A stretch of 64,000 bases of DNA from Dermatophilus congolensis (lineage in GTDB: Bacteria > Actinomycetota > Actinomycetes > Actinomycetales > Dermatophilaceae), in contig JAUNUP010000006.1 of the NCBI GenBank assembly GCA_030538115.1, positions 137,984 through 201,983 on the forward strand, read 5' to 3'. Under the pieces are notes generated by a model. It made no database searches. It saw nothing but the letters and a program-made list of their open reading frames with translations, and was not told the DNA's origin. Positions 1 to 7,951 of this stretch are shown one piece after another. Each line of letters starts with the position of its first letter. The first letter of the stretch is position 1. Both the position numbers and the translations under genes were made by a program.

Positions 1-1572
1 GTCGCGCTGAGCTTCTCCCTCTCGGGAGACGGCGACTCCGAAGACCTGCGGCCCGGCGACGACGCGGTTCAAGCCTGGACAGAGGACGTACGCGCGGTCG
101 CAGCGCTGGCCCACGACCTCGTTCGCGGCGCTGGCTCCAGCGAAGACGGCGACGCCCTGCCGGTCAGCTTCGTCGGCCTGCGTCTCGGCGGTGCTCTCGT
201 GCAGCGTCTGCACGACCTCGACGGCGCCGATGACAGTGCCGACCGCGCGCGCGGCGCCTACGTCGTGTGGGAGCCGGTCTCGGGAGTCTCGTTCCTGCGT
301 CACCACATGCAGCTCAGGGCCACCGGCGTGCCCGGCGACCCGGTCACCGACGGCGTCGAGCTCGACGGCTACCTGCTCACGCAGGCCCAGGCCAGCTCAC
401 TGCGCACCCTCCCGGCCGCCCGGCGACCCCGGGCGAACGCGTACCCCGAGCAGGCCCTCTCCCACGGTGAGCTGCACATTCGCTTCGAGGCCGACCGTCG
501 CGACTCCGTGCGACTGGCTCTCGGGGCCACCTACTTCGCTCACGTACCGCTGGGCGCGCTCGACGAGATCGTCTCGATCCTGCCCACCGGCGACCCCCGG
601 GCCATGCAGACCTGGACTCCGGTGACGCAGGCGACCATGCAGGTCATCGATGACGCAGGCGTCACGCACGAGGTGCTCGAGACCCTCGTGGAGGCGGGCC
701 CGTCGCGCCTGCCCGCCATCGTCACCAGCTCCCCCGGCAGCCACCCGCGTCACGGGCTCACGCTGTCGGCGATGGGCGCCGAGGTGAAGTGGGGGCCCGG
801 CCGGGTCTGGACTCGGGCCGCTCGCGTACTCGCGCCGGCCGGAGTGGTGTCGATCCGGGCCGACCGCAGCCTCATCGGCGACGACGTCGACCCCGACAAC
901 GCCCGCGAACCGAACCCGTACACCGACGCCTCGGTCGCCGACGCCTCGTCGGCGGTCAAGGCCCTGCGCGACGCGGTGGTCGCCACGTACGGCGCCGAGG
1001 TCGCGGCCACGCTGCCCGTCGCCACCGCCGGTGTCTGCGCCGGCACGTGGAGCCAGCTACGCGCTGCCGCCGACCAGCCGATCGACATGGTCATCGCGGT
1101 CAACCCGGTGCACTGGAACCCCGACGCCACGCTCTACACCGAGGCCTTCTTCGACCACTACCACGGCGAAGAGGCGCCCGACCTCGACAATCCCTGCGAC
1201 GCGAGTGCGCCTGCGTTCGGCGAGATCATGAACGACCCCAAGCGGGCCGCCTCCGAGCTCAAGAGCATGCTCAGCCGCGAGATCGCGATCCGCTTTCCGC
1301 GCATCCGGTCGGCGATGCGTCCCGAGGTGCCGGTCGACAAGGTGCGGTACCTGCTCGACGACGTCATCCGCGGCACGCACGTGCACCTGGTGTTCGGCAC
1401 CGAGGAAGAGCGGATCTTCAACGGCAAGGGTGGCCGCCGCGCGATGTACCGAGCCGCCCACCGCGGTGTTCCGGTGCGGATCGAGCGGCTCGGCAACCTC
1501 GACCACAGCCTCCTGTCGGAGAAGGCCCGCCGAGACACCCTCGACCTGCTGCGCCGCCTGCTGGTGCGCTGA
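1..1572 (+). CDS. alpha/beta-hydrolase-like protein, 5'-truncated by window edge
   Basis: The reading frame is open from base 1 to a TGA at 1570-1572, so the N-terminus lies outside the window. The expected nucleophile elbow (GxSxG) reads GLRLGG (about base 169-186), with Arg where Ser normally sits. A LDHSLL motif near the C-terminus resembles the catalytic-His region of the fold. A similar GLRLG elbow is known in hydrolase-like proteins associated with exosortase or polysaccharide loci, but no such genes are visible here. A catalytic role is therefore doubtful. The next gene is convergent and ends 6 bp away. Confidence 0.6.
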   Translation, partial: VALSFSLSGDGDSEDLRPGDDAVQAWTEDVRAVAALAHDLVRGAGSSEDGDALPVSFVGLRLGGALVQRLHDLDGADDSADRARGAYVVWEPVSGVSFLRHHMQLRATGVPGDPVTDGVELDGYLLTQAQASSLRTLPAARRPRANAYPEQALSHGELHIRFEADRRDSVRLALGATYFAHVPLGALDEIVSILPTGDPRAMQTWTPVTQATMQVIDDAGVTHEVLETLVEAGPSRLPAIVTSSPGSHPRHGLTLSAMGAEVKWGPGRVWTRAARVLAPAGVVSIRADRSLIGDDVDPDNAREPNPYTDASVADASSAVKALRDAVVATYGAEVAATLPVATAGVCAGTWSQLRAAADQPIDMVIAVNPVHWNPDATLYTEAFFDHYHGEEAPDLDNPCDASAPAFGEIMNDPKRAASELKSMLSREIAIRFPRIRSAMRPEVPVDKVRYLLDDVIRGTHVHLVFGTEEERIFNGKGGRRAMYRAAHRGVPVRIERLGNLDHSLLSEKARRDTLDLLRRLLVR

Positions 1573-1577
1573 GCGCC

Positions 1578-2492
1578 TCAGCGGTGGATGTAGCTGGAGA
1601 GGGAGTCGAACAGACCTCTGGCCGGCGCCTTCACCGCCGCCGGCTTCCAGACGCGTCCGTTCGGGGCGATCTGCCAGGTGCGCAGAGCCTCGCCTCCGAA
1701 CGCGGCCGCCACCGAAACCCAGCCGACGGCCCAACGGTTCGACTCCGGCTTGACGACGCCGTACTCGCGGGCCGCGGCCCTGATGGCGGCACGGTCGGCG
1801 TTCGTCGCGGGGGCGATGCGCACGAGCGACTTCTTCGCCGGCAGGTGGTACTGCGGGTAGTGGTAGGTCGTCTGCGCGACCTTGCGTGAGGCAGCGATGC
1901 GCCGCAGTTGAATGCCCAGCGTGCGGTGATCGCGGCTGGGGTCGACGTCACTCATCGTGTTGTAGGCGGCACTGCGGCCGAACCTGTCGATGGCCGCGTT
2001 GACGAACGCCGCAGAGGTGGCAGCTGTGAGGTTGCCGTCGGCGACCCGCTTCCAGCGCGGCAGCGACAGGTGCACATTCGCGGCGGGCACGCCGAGCCGC
2101 CTCGCAGAGGCCCTGAACTCCGCGTCGCGCGACTGAGCGAACCGCTCGGTCGACAGCGAGGTCCGCACCGTCATTCTCGTGTCGGCTCGCGGGTGAACGC
2201 CCCGAGCCAAGGCCGCGCGGGCCGCTGAACTCTGCCCGGTCGTCATCAGAACGAGGTGTACGTTCGCGGCTCCGACCTCGCGGATGCTGCGGCGGATCGT
2301 CGCCGCCATGCTGAGCACCTCGTCGTCTTGGTGCGGCACGAGGTACACGTGGGTCCGTGGCGTGGCTGCCGCGGGCTTCGCGCCAGCGGCGGCGGGCGCT
2401 GCGGCGGCGGCGCCACTTGGGACGCCTGCGACACCGATGGTCACGAGCAGAGTTGCGGTTGCGGTTGCTGTCACGGCGCGTGAGAACCCCAC
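1578..2492 (-). CDS. secreted PIG-L (LmbE-like) family deacetylase
   Basis: This is a predicted exported zinc-dependent N-deacetylase of the PIG-L/LmbE family, about 304 aa. The family signature PHQDDE (residues about 53-58) supplies metal ligands, and a later DPSRDHRTLG segment fits the family's second metal and catalytic region. I chose the GTG at 2492: GGAGG lies 4 nt upstream, and it gives a signal peptide (hydrophobic VTATATATLLVTIGVAGV followed by an Ala-rich cleavage region). An ATG further upstream would add 45 residues unlike a secreted N-terminus. The substrate is unknown; family members deacetylate GlcNAc-type sugars, so cell-envelope glycan work is an inference. The neighbour at the 3' side is convergent. 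Confidence 0.8.
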   Translation of the reverse strand: MGFSRAVTATATATLLVTIGVAGVPSGAAAAAPAAAGAKPAAATPRTHVYLVPHQDDEVLSMAATIRRSIREVGAANVHLVLMTTGQSSAARAALARGVHPRADTRMTVRTSLSTERFAQSRDAEFRASARRLGVPAANVHLSLPRWKRVADGNLTAATSAAFVNAAIDRFGRSAAYNTMSDVDPSRDHRTLGIQLRRIAASRKVAQTTYHYPQYHLPAKKSLVRIAPATNADRAAIRAAAREYGVVKPESNRWAVGWVSVAAAFGGEALRTWQIAPNGRVWKPAAVKAPARGLFDSLSSYIHR

Positions 2493-2919
2493 ACGGCCTC
2501 CGTTCAGGCATGGCCCGGAGGTCGTGCACGGCACGACGGTGCACTGCGCGTCGAGCGCGACCCCCATCGCTCTCGACGCTGCTACTGCGTCTGCCCTGAT
2601 CCCCCAGGCGGGCGTCCGGCGCCCCACGCGCCGGGAGCGCCAATGGACGCTCGTCCAAGAACCTAGCGGCGATTCAGTACGCCGTCAGCACCCACATTTC
2701 TGCAGGTGGGAAGCACTACGCCGATCTCTCGGTGGCCCAACGCGACTCGCTCGGCACACCCCGCAAACCCGGCACCCACACCCGGGGGAAGAGCACGCCA
2801 CACCCGGAGCCGGGCACACAGAAACGCCCCCGCGGGGCGCTGTCCCGTGTAGGAGCGCAAGCCCGCGAGGGCGTTGGTCTGGGTAATTCAGACTGTGTAG
2901 CTCAGGCGTTGTGCTGAGC
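2493..2919. other. non-coding interval between PIG-L and phasin genes
   Basis: About 430 bp with no convincing gene on either strand. It holds the upstream region of the PIG-L gene and the terminator of the phasin gene (2823-2875). The short frames present have no start context or recognisable family. Confidence 0.5.
2823..2875 (-). terminator. stem-loop terminator of the phasin-like gene
   Basis: A 14-bp inverted repeat with one mismatch (2823-2836 against 2862-2875) encloses a 25-nt loop. It sits 45 bp past the stop of the minus-strand gene ending at 2920, and TTTCTGT follows the stem on the minus strand. Confidence 0.65.
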
Positions 2920-3483
2920 TCAGCCCTCGATCTTCTTCTCGACGTCGTCCGCGGCGTCAGCGACCTTGTCGCCAGCCTCGTCGGTCTTGTCCTTGGCAGT
3001 GTCAACAGCGTCGGAGAGCTCGCCCTCGATGACCTCACCCTTGGCGCGGGCCTTGCCGGTCAGGTCGGAGACGGCCTCGCGGGCGGCCTTGAGCTGCTCG
3101 TTCATGGTCTCGGCGACCTGGTGCATCTGCTCTTCGATCTTGGCGGCCACACCGTCGCCGTCACCCTTGGCGGAGGCGAACAGAGCCGAAGCCTGCTCCT
3201 TGCCCTTCTCGCCCATCTCCTCGGCCTTGTTCATGGCCGACTTGGTGGCCTCGACCTGGAAGCCGACGACCTTCTTGGTCATGGCGCGCTGAGTCTCGAT
3301 GGCCTTGACCCAGCGGTCGAAGAACTCGTCGACACCCTTCTCGGGGTCCAGGTCGGCGAAGCTGGGGAACTTGACCTTCTTGCCGGCGTTCTCGGTGATG
3401 GACTCGAACGACTTGATCCAGTTCTCCTGCACCTTGCGGGCGGAGTCGACGTAGGACTGCATGAACTCGGGAACGAACGACAT
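2920..3483 (-). CDS. phasin-like helical protein
   Basis: 187 aa, almost entirely charged helix with no signal peptide, membrane segment or Cys. Residues 45-85 (DPEKGVDEFFDRWVKAIETQ followed by a TKKVVGFQVEATKSA-type helix) match the N-terminal part of the gene at 4376-5203, so the two are paralogues. The C-terminal third is an Asp/Lys/Ala coiled coil (DAVDTAKDKTDEAGDKVADA). Such amphipathic proteins of about 190 aa resemble phasins, which coat polyhydroxyalkanoate granules; no PHA synthase lies in the window, so granule binding is an inference. ATG 3483 has an AGGAG ribosome site (gcaaggagaagcac) upstream. A strong promoter is visible at 3600-3628, giving a leader of about 110 nt. Confidence 0.75.
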   Translation of the reverse strand: MSFVPEFMQSYVDSARKVQENWIKSFESITENAGKKVKFPSFADLDPEKGVDEFFDRWVKAIETQRAMTKKVVGFQVEATKSAMNKAEEMGEKGKEQASALFASAKGDGDGVAAKIEEQMHQVAETMNEQLKAAREAVSDLTGKARAKGEVIEGELSDAVDTAKDKTDEAGDKVADAADDVEKKIEG

Positions 3484-3599
3484 GTGCTTCTCCTTGCGGA
3501 CGAACGGGCGGGTGATTGACCGGAACGGGTGGCGGCGGGCCGCTCCGGTCGATCGGGTCGATCAGGTTGTCGTGAACGACCGCCTGACTCTTGATTGAA

Positions 3600-3628
3600 A
3601 TACTACGCACGCGATTGGTGCTTGGCAA
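3600..3628 (-). promoter_or_regulatory. sigma-70-type promoter of the phasin-like gene
   Basis: On the minus strand a -35 TTGCCA (3628-3623) is separated by exactly 17 nt from a -10 TAGTAT (3605-3600). The -10 lies in an 18-bp motif (3592-3609) that recurs at the paralogue's promoter (5276-5293) with two differences. Confidence 0.65.
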
Positions 3629-3637
3629 CCCAAGCAC
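3618..3637. promoter_or_regulatory. candidate operator palindrome overlapping the -35 box
   Basis: GTGCTTGG-CAAC-CCAAGCAC is a perfect 8-bp inverted repeat that overlaps the -35 of the phasin promoter. It lies between divergent genes, where a repressor could act. The regulator is unknown. Confidence 0.45.
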
Positions 3638-3721
3638 GCAGATTCGTTGCCCAATCGGCGCTTGACGAGGGATCGAACGCTCCGCAAGGTGCCCGACTTC
3701 GTCGGCGGGCATAGTGGATCC

Positions 3722-4276
3722 ATGAGTCTCGACCTGAGCGCAGAACTGCTCGACCAGCTCACCTGGCACTGGGAAAACCAGCTTCGCCCCCGCCTCGACG
3801 GGCTCACCGACGACGAATATCTGTGGGAGCCCGTGTCCGGCTGCTGGAACGTGCGCCCCCGCGGCACGAGCACCGCCGCCATGGCGGCGGGCAGTGGCGA
3901 GATGACGATCGATTTTGAGTTTCCGCCTCCTGAGCCTGCGCCGGTCACGACGATTGCGTGGCGCATCGGCCACATCGTCGTCGGAGTCTTCGGCGCCCGC
4001 GTGGCCGGACACTTCGGCGGCCCTGCCATCGACTACTTCACCCACGACTACCCCGCCAACGCCTCCGCGGCCCTGGCTCAACTCGACGAGCAATACGCGG
4101 CGTGGTGCGCCGGAGTTCGCAGCCTCGACGAGGCCGCCCTCGCCGCCCCCAGCGGCCCAGCGGAGGGCCCGTGGGCCGACCGGTCCATGACAACGCTCGT
4201 GCTGCACATCCACCGCGAAGCCATCCACCACGGAGCCGAGATCGCACTTCTCCGCGACCTGTACGCCCACCGCTGA
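3722..4276 (+). CDS. DinB-superfamily protein
   Basis: 184-aa protein of the DinB/mycothiol-S-transferase-like four-helix superfamily. Supporting segments are LTWHWENQLRPRLDGLTDDE near the N-terminus, WNVRPRG, IAWRIGHIVVG in the middle, and a C-terminal helix with LHIHREAIHHGAEIALLRDL. His residues in these helices are the family's usual metal ligands. I chose ATG 3722 over an upstream ATG at 3647 because a -10-like CATAGT ends 6 nt before it, as expected for a leaderless actinobacterial transcript, and because homology begins there. The substrate is unknown; many actinobacterial members use mycothiol. It is divergent from the phasin gene. Confidence 0.75.
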   Translation: MSLDLSAELLDQLTWHWENQLRPRLDGLTDDEYLWEPVSGCWNVRPRGTSTAAMAAGSGEMTIDFEFPPPEPAPVTTIAWRIGHIVVGVFGARVAGHFGGPAIDYFTHDYPANASAALAQLDEQYAAWCAGVRSLDEAALAAPSGPAEGPWADRSMTTLVLHIHREAIHHGAEIALLRDLYAHR

Positions 4277-4284
4277 GATCCCCT

Positions 4285-4334
4285 CGACGCGGCGGAGGGC
4301 GGCGGGAACCTCGTCCCGCCGCCCTCCGGCGTCG
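4285..4334. terminator. bidirectional GC-rich terminator
   Basis: A perfect 14-bp stem (4294-4307 with 4314-4327) and a 6-nt loop, extended by an outer CGACGC/GCGTCG arm. It lies between two convergent genes ending at 4276 and 4376 and can serve both. No strong T-tract follows. Confidence 0.75.
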
Positions 4335-4375
4335 TACTGCTTGCTGGTGCTGTTGTGGCTGCTGGTGCTACTGCG

Positions 4376-5203
4376 TCACGCGCCGGCAGCCTCGTCGGCG
4401 GCCTGCAGGCGAGCGCGCAACTCGTCGAGCGTGCCCTCTTGATCGAGGCCTAGGCGCTCGCAGGCCTTGCGGAGCTGGTTGCTGTTCATGAGGCGGTAGT
4501 TGCGCTTCTTCGGACCGACGGGCGCAGCCGTCGGCGCAGCGACAGTGGCGGTAGGCACCGCAGCCACCGCCGCAGCCACGCTGACACCTTCGGTCGCAGC
4601 GGGTGCGGCCTTCTTCACCGCAGGCTTGGCCGCCGGAGCCTTCGCAACAGCCGCCTTCTTCGCGGGCTCAGCCTTCTTCGCAGCAGGGGCGGGCTTGGCG
4701 GCCGCAGCAGGCTTGGGCTTCTCGGGCGCGGCCGGCTTGGCGGCAGGCTTGGCAGCAGGGGCGGCCGGCTTGGGCTTCTCTGTCTTGGCCGCAGGAGCCG
4801 CCTCGGTCTTGAGCTCAGCCTTCGGCTCGGTCTTCACGAGCGGCACCGGCGCGGCCTTGGGCTCGTCGGCGGGCTTGCGGCCGACCAGGCCGGAGACGAC
4901 CTCGTCGACCCGCTCCTTACCCCGCTCCTGGAGCTTGCCGACGTTCTCGGCGGCGCCCTTGACGAACGCGACCGGCGTGCCGACAGCCTTCTTGGTGACG
5001 GTGCGCTGCACCTCGACCACCGACTTCATGCCGTCGAAGAAGGCGTCGATGGGCTTGTTCGGGTCGAGGTTGCGCGGATCGAGGTCGGGCATCGACGGGG
5101 TCGGGAGGTGCTTGGCCACCTCGTTGGTGACACTTTCGACGCTCTCGGCTACCTTGCGTCGTGCTTTACGTGTGGATTCGATCGGGTCGGTGAACCGGGC
5201 CAC
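4376..5203 (-). CDS. phasin-like protein with Lys/Ala/Pro-rich linker and C-terminal SAP-like domain
   Basis: 275 aa in three parts. Residues 1-100 are a phasin-like helical region related to the 187-aa neighbour (DPNKPIDAFFDGMKSVVEVQ, then a TVTKKAVGTPVAFVKGAAEN-type helix). Residues about 110-235 are a low-complexity Ala/Lys/Pro tail with repeats such as AKPAAKPAAPEKPKPAA, resembling histone-H1-like tails. Residues about 235-272 form a SAP-like helix-extension-helix (YRLMNSNQLRKACERLGLDQ, then EGTLDELRARL), a fold known to bind DNA. This layout recalls PhaF-type phasins, whose AAKP tail ties storage granules to the nucleoid. A granule-to-DNA tether is therefore inferred. Its promoter (5284-5312) shares a motif with the paralogue's. 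Confidence 0.7.
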   Translation of the reverse strand: MARFTDPIESTRKARRKVAESVESVTNEVAKHLPTPSMPDLDPRNLDPNKPIDAFFDGMKSVVEVQRTVTKKAVGTPVAFVKGAAENVGKLQERGKERVDEVVSGLVGRKPADEPKAAPVPLVKTEPKAELKTEAAPAAKTEKPKPAAPAAKPAAKPAAPEKPKPAAAAKPAPAAKKAEPAKKAAVAKAPAAKPAVKKAAPAATEGVSVAAAVAAVPTATVAAPTAAPVGPKKRNYRLMNSNQLRKACERLGLDQEGTLDELRARLQAADEAAGA

Positions 5204-5283
5204 GAGAACTCCTTGCCGGGGGACAGGTCAGAAGGCGACGGGGAGTTCGGCTGTGGTCCAACACGAGCTCACGCCTGATTGAA

Positions 5284-5312
5284 ATGCTAAGCAATCAGAG
5301 CGTGTCATTCAA
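5284..5312 (-). promoter_or_regulatory. promoter of the SAP-phasin gene
   Basis: On the minus strand a -35 TTGAAT (5312-5307), 17-nt spacer and -10 TAGCAT (5289-5284). The -10 is embedded in the 5276-5293 motif shared with the other phasin promoter. TGATTG...CAATCA around it forms an inverted repeat (5276-5297). Confidence 0.6.
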
Positions 5313-5412
5313 GGAAATTTGGTGTGACACGTCCACTACGACCTGCATGATCGTGAATGAGAGGTAGCGCCTCGGGTGTTAAGTAGCACCGAACACCGCA
5401 GGTCAGCGGGCA

Positions 5413-5784
5413 CTACGAGGTCGACAGAAATGCCTTGTACATCGTGATCATCGCCTCACGTTGTTCACGCGTCAGCCGCGTGTCGGAGCGGAGCGCTGCC
5501 AGTGTGCGGGCCTGCGAGTCTTCGGGTTCACCGGCGGCTGCACCGCGCCCTGGCCCCAAGCCCACCTGAGCGAGCAACGACTCGGGGGCGATGTTGAGGG
5601 CACCGGCGATGGACCCGAGAACCTTCAGCGAGGGCTGATGCAACCCGCGCTCGACCTGAGAGAGGTACGCGTTCGACACATTGCTCAGCGAAGCGAGCTG
5701 GCGCAGCGACATGTCGGCCATCTGACGCTGCCCGCGGATGTACGCACCCAGCACCGATCCCGACTTGCCCTCTTCTTTCGCCAT
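5413..5784 (-). CDS. XRE-family transcriptional regulator
   Basis: 123-aa DNA-binding regulator. The HTH_3 domain covers residues about 12-70: IRGQRQMADMSLRQLASLSN, then VSNAYLSQVERG and PSLKVLGSIAGALNI. The C-terminus is short and helical (TREQREAMITMYKAFLS) with no ligand domain. I chose ATG 5784 because homology starts there and a TAACAT -10 box (5797-5792, minus strand) ends 7 nt before it, pointing to leaderless transcription. It is the nearest regulator to the two phasin genes on the same strand and may control them through their shared motif. This is inference. Confidence 0.85.
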   Translation of the reverse strand: MAKEEGKSGSVLGAYIRGQRQMADMSLRQLASLSNVSNAYLSQVERGLHQPSLKVLGSIAGALNIAPESLLAQVGLGPGRGAAAGEPEDSQARTLAALRSDTRLTREQREAMITMYKAFLSTS

Positions 5785-5818
5785 GTTCGAAATGTTACGC
5801 GCCGACTCGCCCTTTCGG

Positions 5819-5848
5819 GAGATATCCCGCCCACCAGCGGGATGTCTC
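5819..5848. promoter_or_regulatory. inverted repeat upstream of the XRE gene
   Basis: GAGATATCCCGC (5819-5830) and GCGGGATGTCTC (5837-5848) form a 12-bp inverted repeat with one mismatch and a 6-nt spacer. It sits about 25 bp upstream of the XRE promoter, where an autoregulatory operator could be. Confidence 0.35.
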
Positions 5849-5920
5849 TCAACCACTCGACACCCCCCTCCGGGCGGGGCGAAGAGGCACCGACACCCAC
5901 TGTCACCAGCGCTCGCACGC

Positions 5921-5957
5921 GCGTGCCCCTCCCGCCACAGTGGCGGGAGGGGCACGC
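5921..5957 (-). terminator. stem-loop downstream of acyl-CoA ligase
   Basis: A perfect hairpin with arms of about 17 nt (GCGTGCCCCTCCCGCCA and its complement) and a very short loop. It starts 24 bp past the ligase stop. There is no T-tract, as is common in GC-rich actinobacteria. Confidence 0.65.
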
Positions 5958-5980
5958 GTCGGTTGCGCTGGGCGCGCGCC

Positions 5981-7519
5981 TCAGTCGTCGGAGAGGTCGC
6001 GACGTAGGTCGATCTTGAGCACCTTGCCCTGGGCGTTGCGCGGCAGCTCATCCACGATGTGCAGGCGCAGCGGCAGCTTGTACCGGGCGAGCCTGGTGGT
6101 GGCGAATTCGCGCAGCTCCTCCAGCGTGAGCTCCTTGCCGGGTGCCAGCTTGACTACGGCGGTCACGGCCTCGCCCCACTTCGGGTCGGGCAGGCCGACG
6201 ACCGCGACTTCGGCCACCGACGGGTGCTCGAAGAGCACGTTCTCGACCTCGGCCGGGTAGACGTTCTCGCCACCGGTGATGACGAGGTCTTTGATGCGGT
6301 CGACGATGTAGTAGAAGCCGTCGTCGTCGCGGCGGCCGAGGTCGCCGGTGTGGAACCAACCGGCCTCGTCGAACGCGGCGGCGGTCGCCTCCGGCTTGTT
6401 CCAGTAGCCGATCGTCACGTTGGGGCCGCGCAGGCAGATCTCGCCGACCTCGTTGTTGCCCTCGATGTCACCGTTGCCGTCGACGAGCTTGGCCTCGATG
6501 AACATCGCCGGCACACCGCACGAGCCGAGCTTGGTGAGCGAGTGCTCGCCCACGAGGAAGATCGCGGCCGGCGCGGTCTCGGAGAGGCCGTAACCCTGCA
6601 GCATCTGGATGCCGCGGTCGTGGTAGGTCTGCAGCACGTGGCTGGGCACCGGGGCGCCACCGCAGACGGCGAGACGCACGGAGCTCAGGTCGGCGTCTTC
6701 GAATTCGTCGAGCGCCATGACGCCGATGAACATGGCCGGCACACCGAACAGTGTGTTGACCTTGTACTTCTCGATGTCGGCGAGGAACTGCTGCGGCTTG
6801 AAGTTGCGCTGAAGCACAACGCGACCGCCACGCATCCACGTCGTCGGGATCGTGACGTTGAGGCCCGCCACGTGGAAGAGCGGGGCCACCGACAGTGTGA
6901 CGTCTTCGGTCGAGATGCCGTCGATGAGGTTGAACAGCGACTGCGTGTTCCACCACATGTTCGAGTGCGTGAGCTGGGCGCCCTTGGGGTAGCCCGTGGT
7001 GCCCGAGGTGTAGATGATGATCGCCACCGAGTCTTCGGTGACGTTGCCCGGCAGGTCGAGCGGCTCGGTCTCCGAGACGAGCAGGTCGAAGGCCTCCCAG
7101 GCGTCGCGGGTGCCCTCGACTCCGACGAAGACGCGGGCCGGGAGGTCGTCGCGAATGCTGTCGATGCCCTCTTGACGCCCGGCGTCGGCAACGACCGCGG
7201 TGGCCGCCGAGTCGCTGAGGATGTACTGCATCTCGCCGGGCGAGAGGCGGAAGTTGATCGGCACGAAGATGGCACCGAGGCGGTAGGAGGCCAGCATGGT
7301 GATAAAGAACGCCGGGTGGTTCTCGCCGGTGTAAGCCACGCGGTCACCGAAGCGCACTCCGCGGTCACGCAGCGCCGCAGCTACGCGGTCGACTTCATCG
7401 AGCAGCTGAGCGTAGGTCCAGTCACGTCCTTCGAAGGTCAGGGCGATGCGGTTGCCAGAGCGGGCCGCGCGCATCGCGAACCATGCTCCGTAGGAAATCT
7501 TCGATGGCTGACGCTGCAT
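5981..7519 (-). CDS. fatty-acid/carboxylate-CoA ligase (AMP-binding, FadD-like)
   Basis: 512-aa ANL-superfamily adenylating enzyme that joins CoA to a carboxylic acid using ATP. The P-loop motif YTSGTTGYPKG lies at residues 170-180, QGYGLSE and the hinge region follow, and the C-terminal NAQGKVLKIDLRR holds the catalytic Lys. The length is typical of FadD or cyclohexane-carboxylate-type ligases. I chose ATG 7519: GGAGG lies 4 nt upstream and the alignment to the family starts there, whereas an upstream frame to 7822 lacks support. It is divergent from a MarR regulator at 7952, a common pair for ligand-controlled acid degradation. The acyl substrate cannot be read from sequence. Confidence 0.9.
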   Translation of the reverse strand: MQRQPSKISYGAWFAMRAARSGNRIALTFEGRDWTYAQLLDEVDRVAAALRDRGVRFGDRVAYTGENHPAFFITMLASYRLGAIFVPINFRLSPGEMQYILSDSAATAVVADAGRQEGIDSIRDDLPARVFVGVEGTRDAWEAFDLLVSETEPLDLPGNVTEDSVAIIIYTSGTTGYPKGAQLTHSNMWWNTQSLFNLIDGISTEDVTLSVAPLFHVAGLNVTIPTTWMRGGRVVLQRNFKPQQFLADIEKYKVNTLFGVPAMFIGVMALDEFEDADLSSVRLAVCGGAPVPSHVLQTYHDRGIQMLQGYGLSETAPAAIFLVGEHSLTKLGSCGVPAMFIEAKLVDGNGDIEGNNEVGEICLRGPNVTIGYWNKPEATAAAFDEAGWFHTGDLGRRDDDGFYYIVDRIKDLVITGGENVYPAEVENVLFEHPSVAEVAVVGLPDPKWGEAVTAVVKLAPGKELTLEELREFATTRLARYKLPLRLHIVDELPRNAQGKVLKIDLRRDLSDD

Positions 7520-7951
7520 CTGCCCTCCAGGCTTCTCATGAGGATCCTCATTGATCGTTCGACGGAGAGTGACGCACCTCACCGCGACGTGTCCATCCAG
7601 CCTTTCAGGCGGTTCCGCTGTGCGGAGCCGATCAGCCAACTCCCCGGACGTATCGTGAGACTTTTGCCTACCCCGTGATGTTCGAACTCTGACAAAACTA
7701 GCGGATGAGACGTACACCACATTCCGAGGGCACAGGCCGATTTCGGCATGAAGAACTGGAGCAAGCGCCCGCATCTGTGCAGGCCACCGACATCGCGAGC
7801 TCCGAAACGCTGCCGTTGGCAATGCTTACCCCATCGATCATCGGCAACTGCCGCACGACGGAAAATCCCCTACTCGCCGGTAAGCGTGAGACAAGCGGCG
7901 GTTAATGTGGTGCCATCGCAGGACATCGGGGGGAAGTGACAGGGGCTATAC
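7520..7951. promoter_or_regulatory. intergenic region between divergent ligase and MarR genes
   Basis: About 430 bp with no supported gene. It must hold the divergent promoters of the ligase and the MarR gene. No clear palindromic MarR box was recognised. A TATACA sequence directly abuts the MarR start. Confidence 0.45.

Noticed and set aside
6059..7678. Long plus-strand frame opposite the acyl-CoA ligase gene.
   Set aside because: It is a complement artefact of high GC content; the minus strand holds all AMP-binding motifs.
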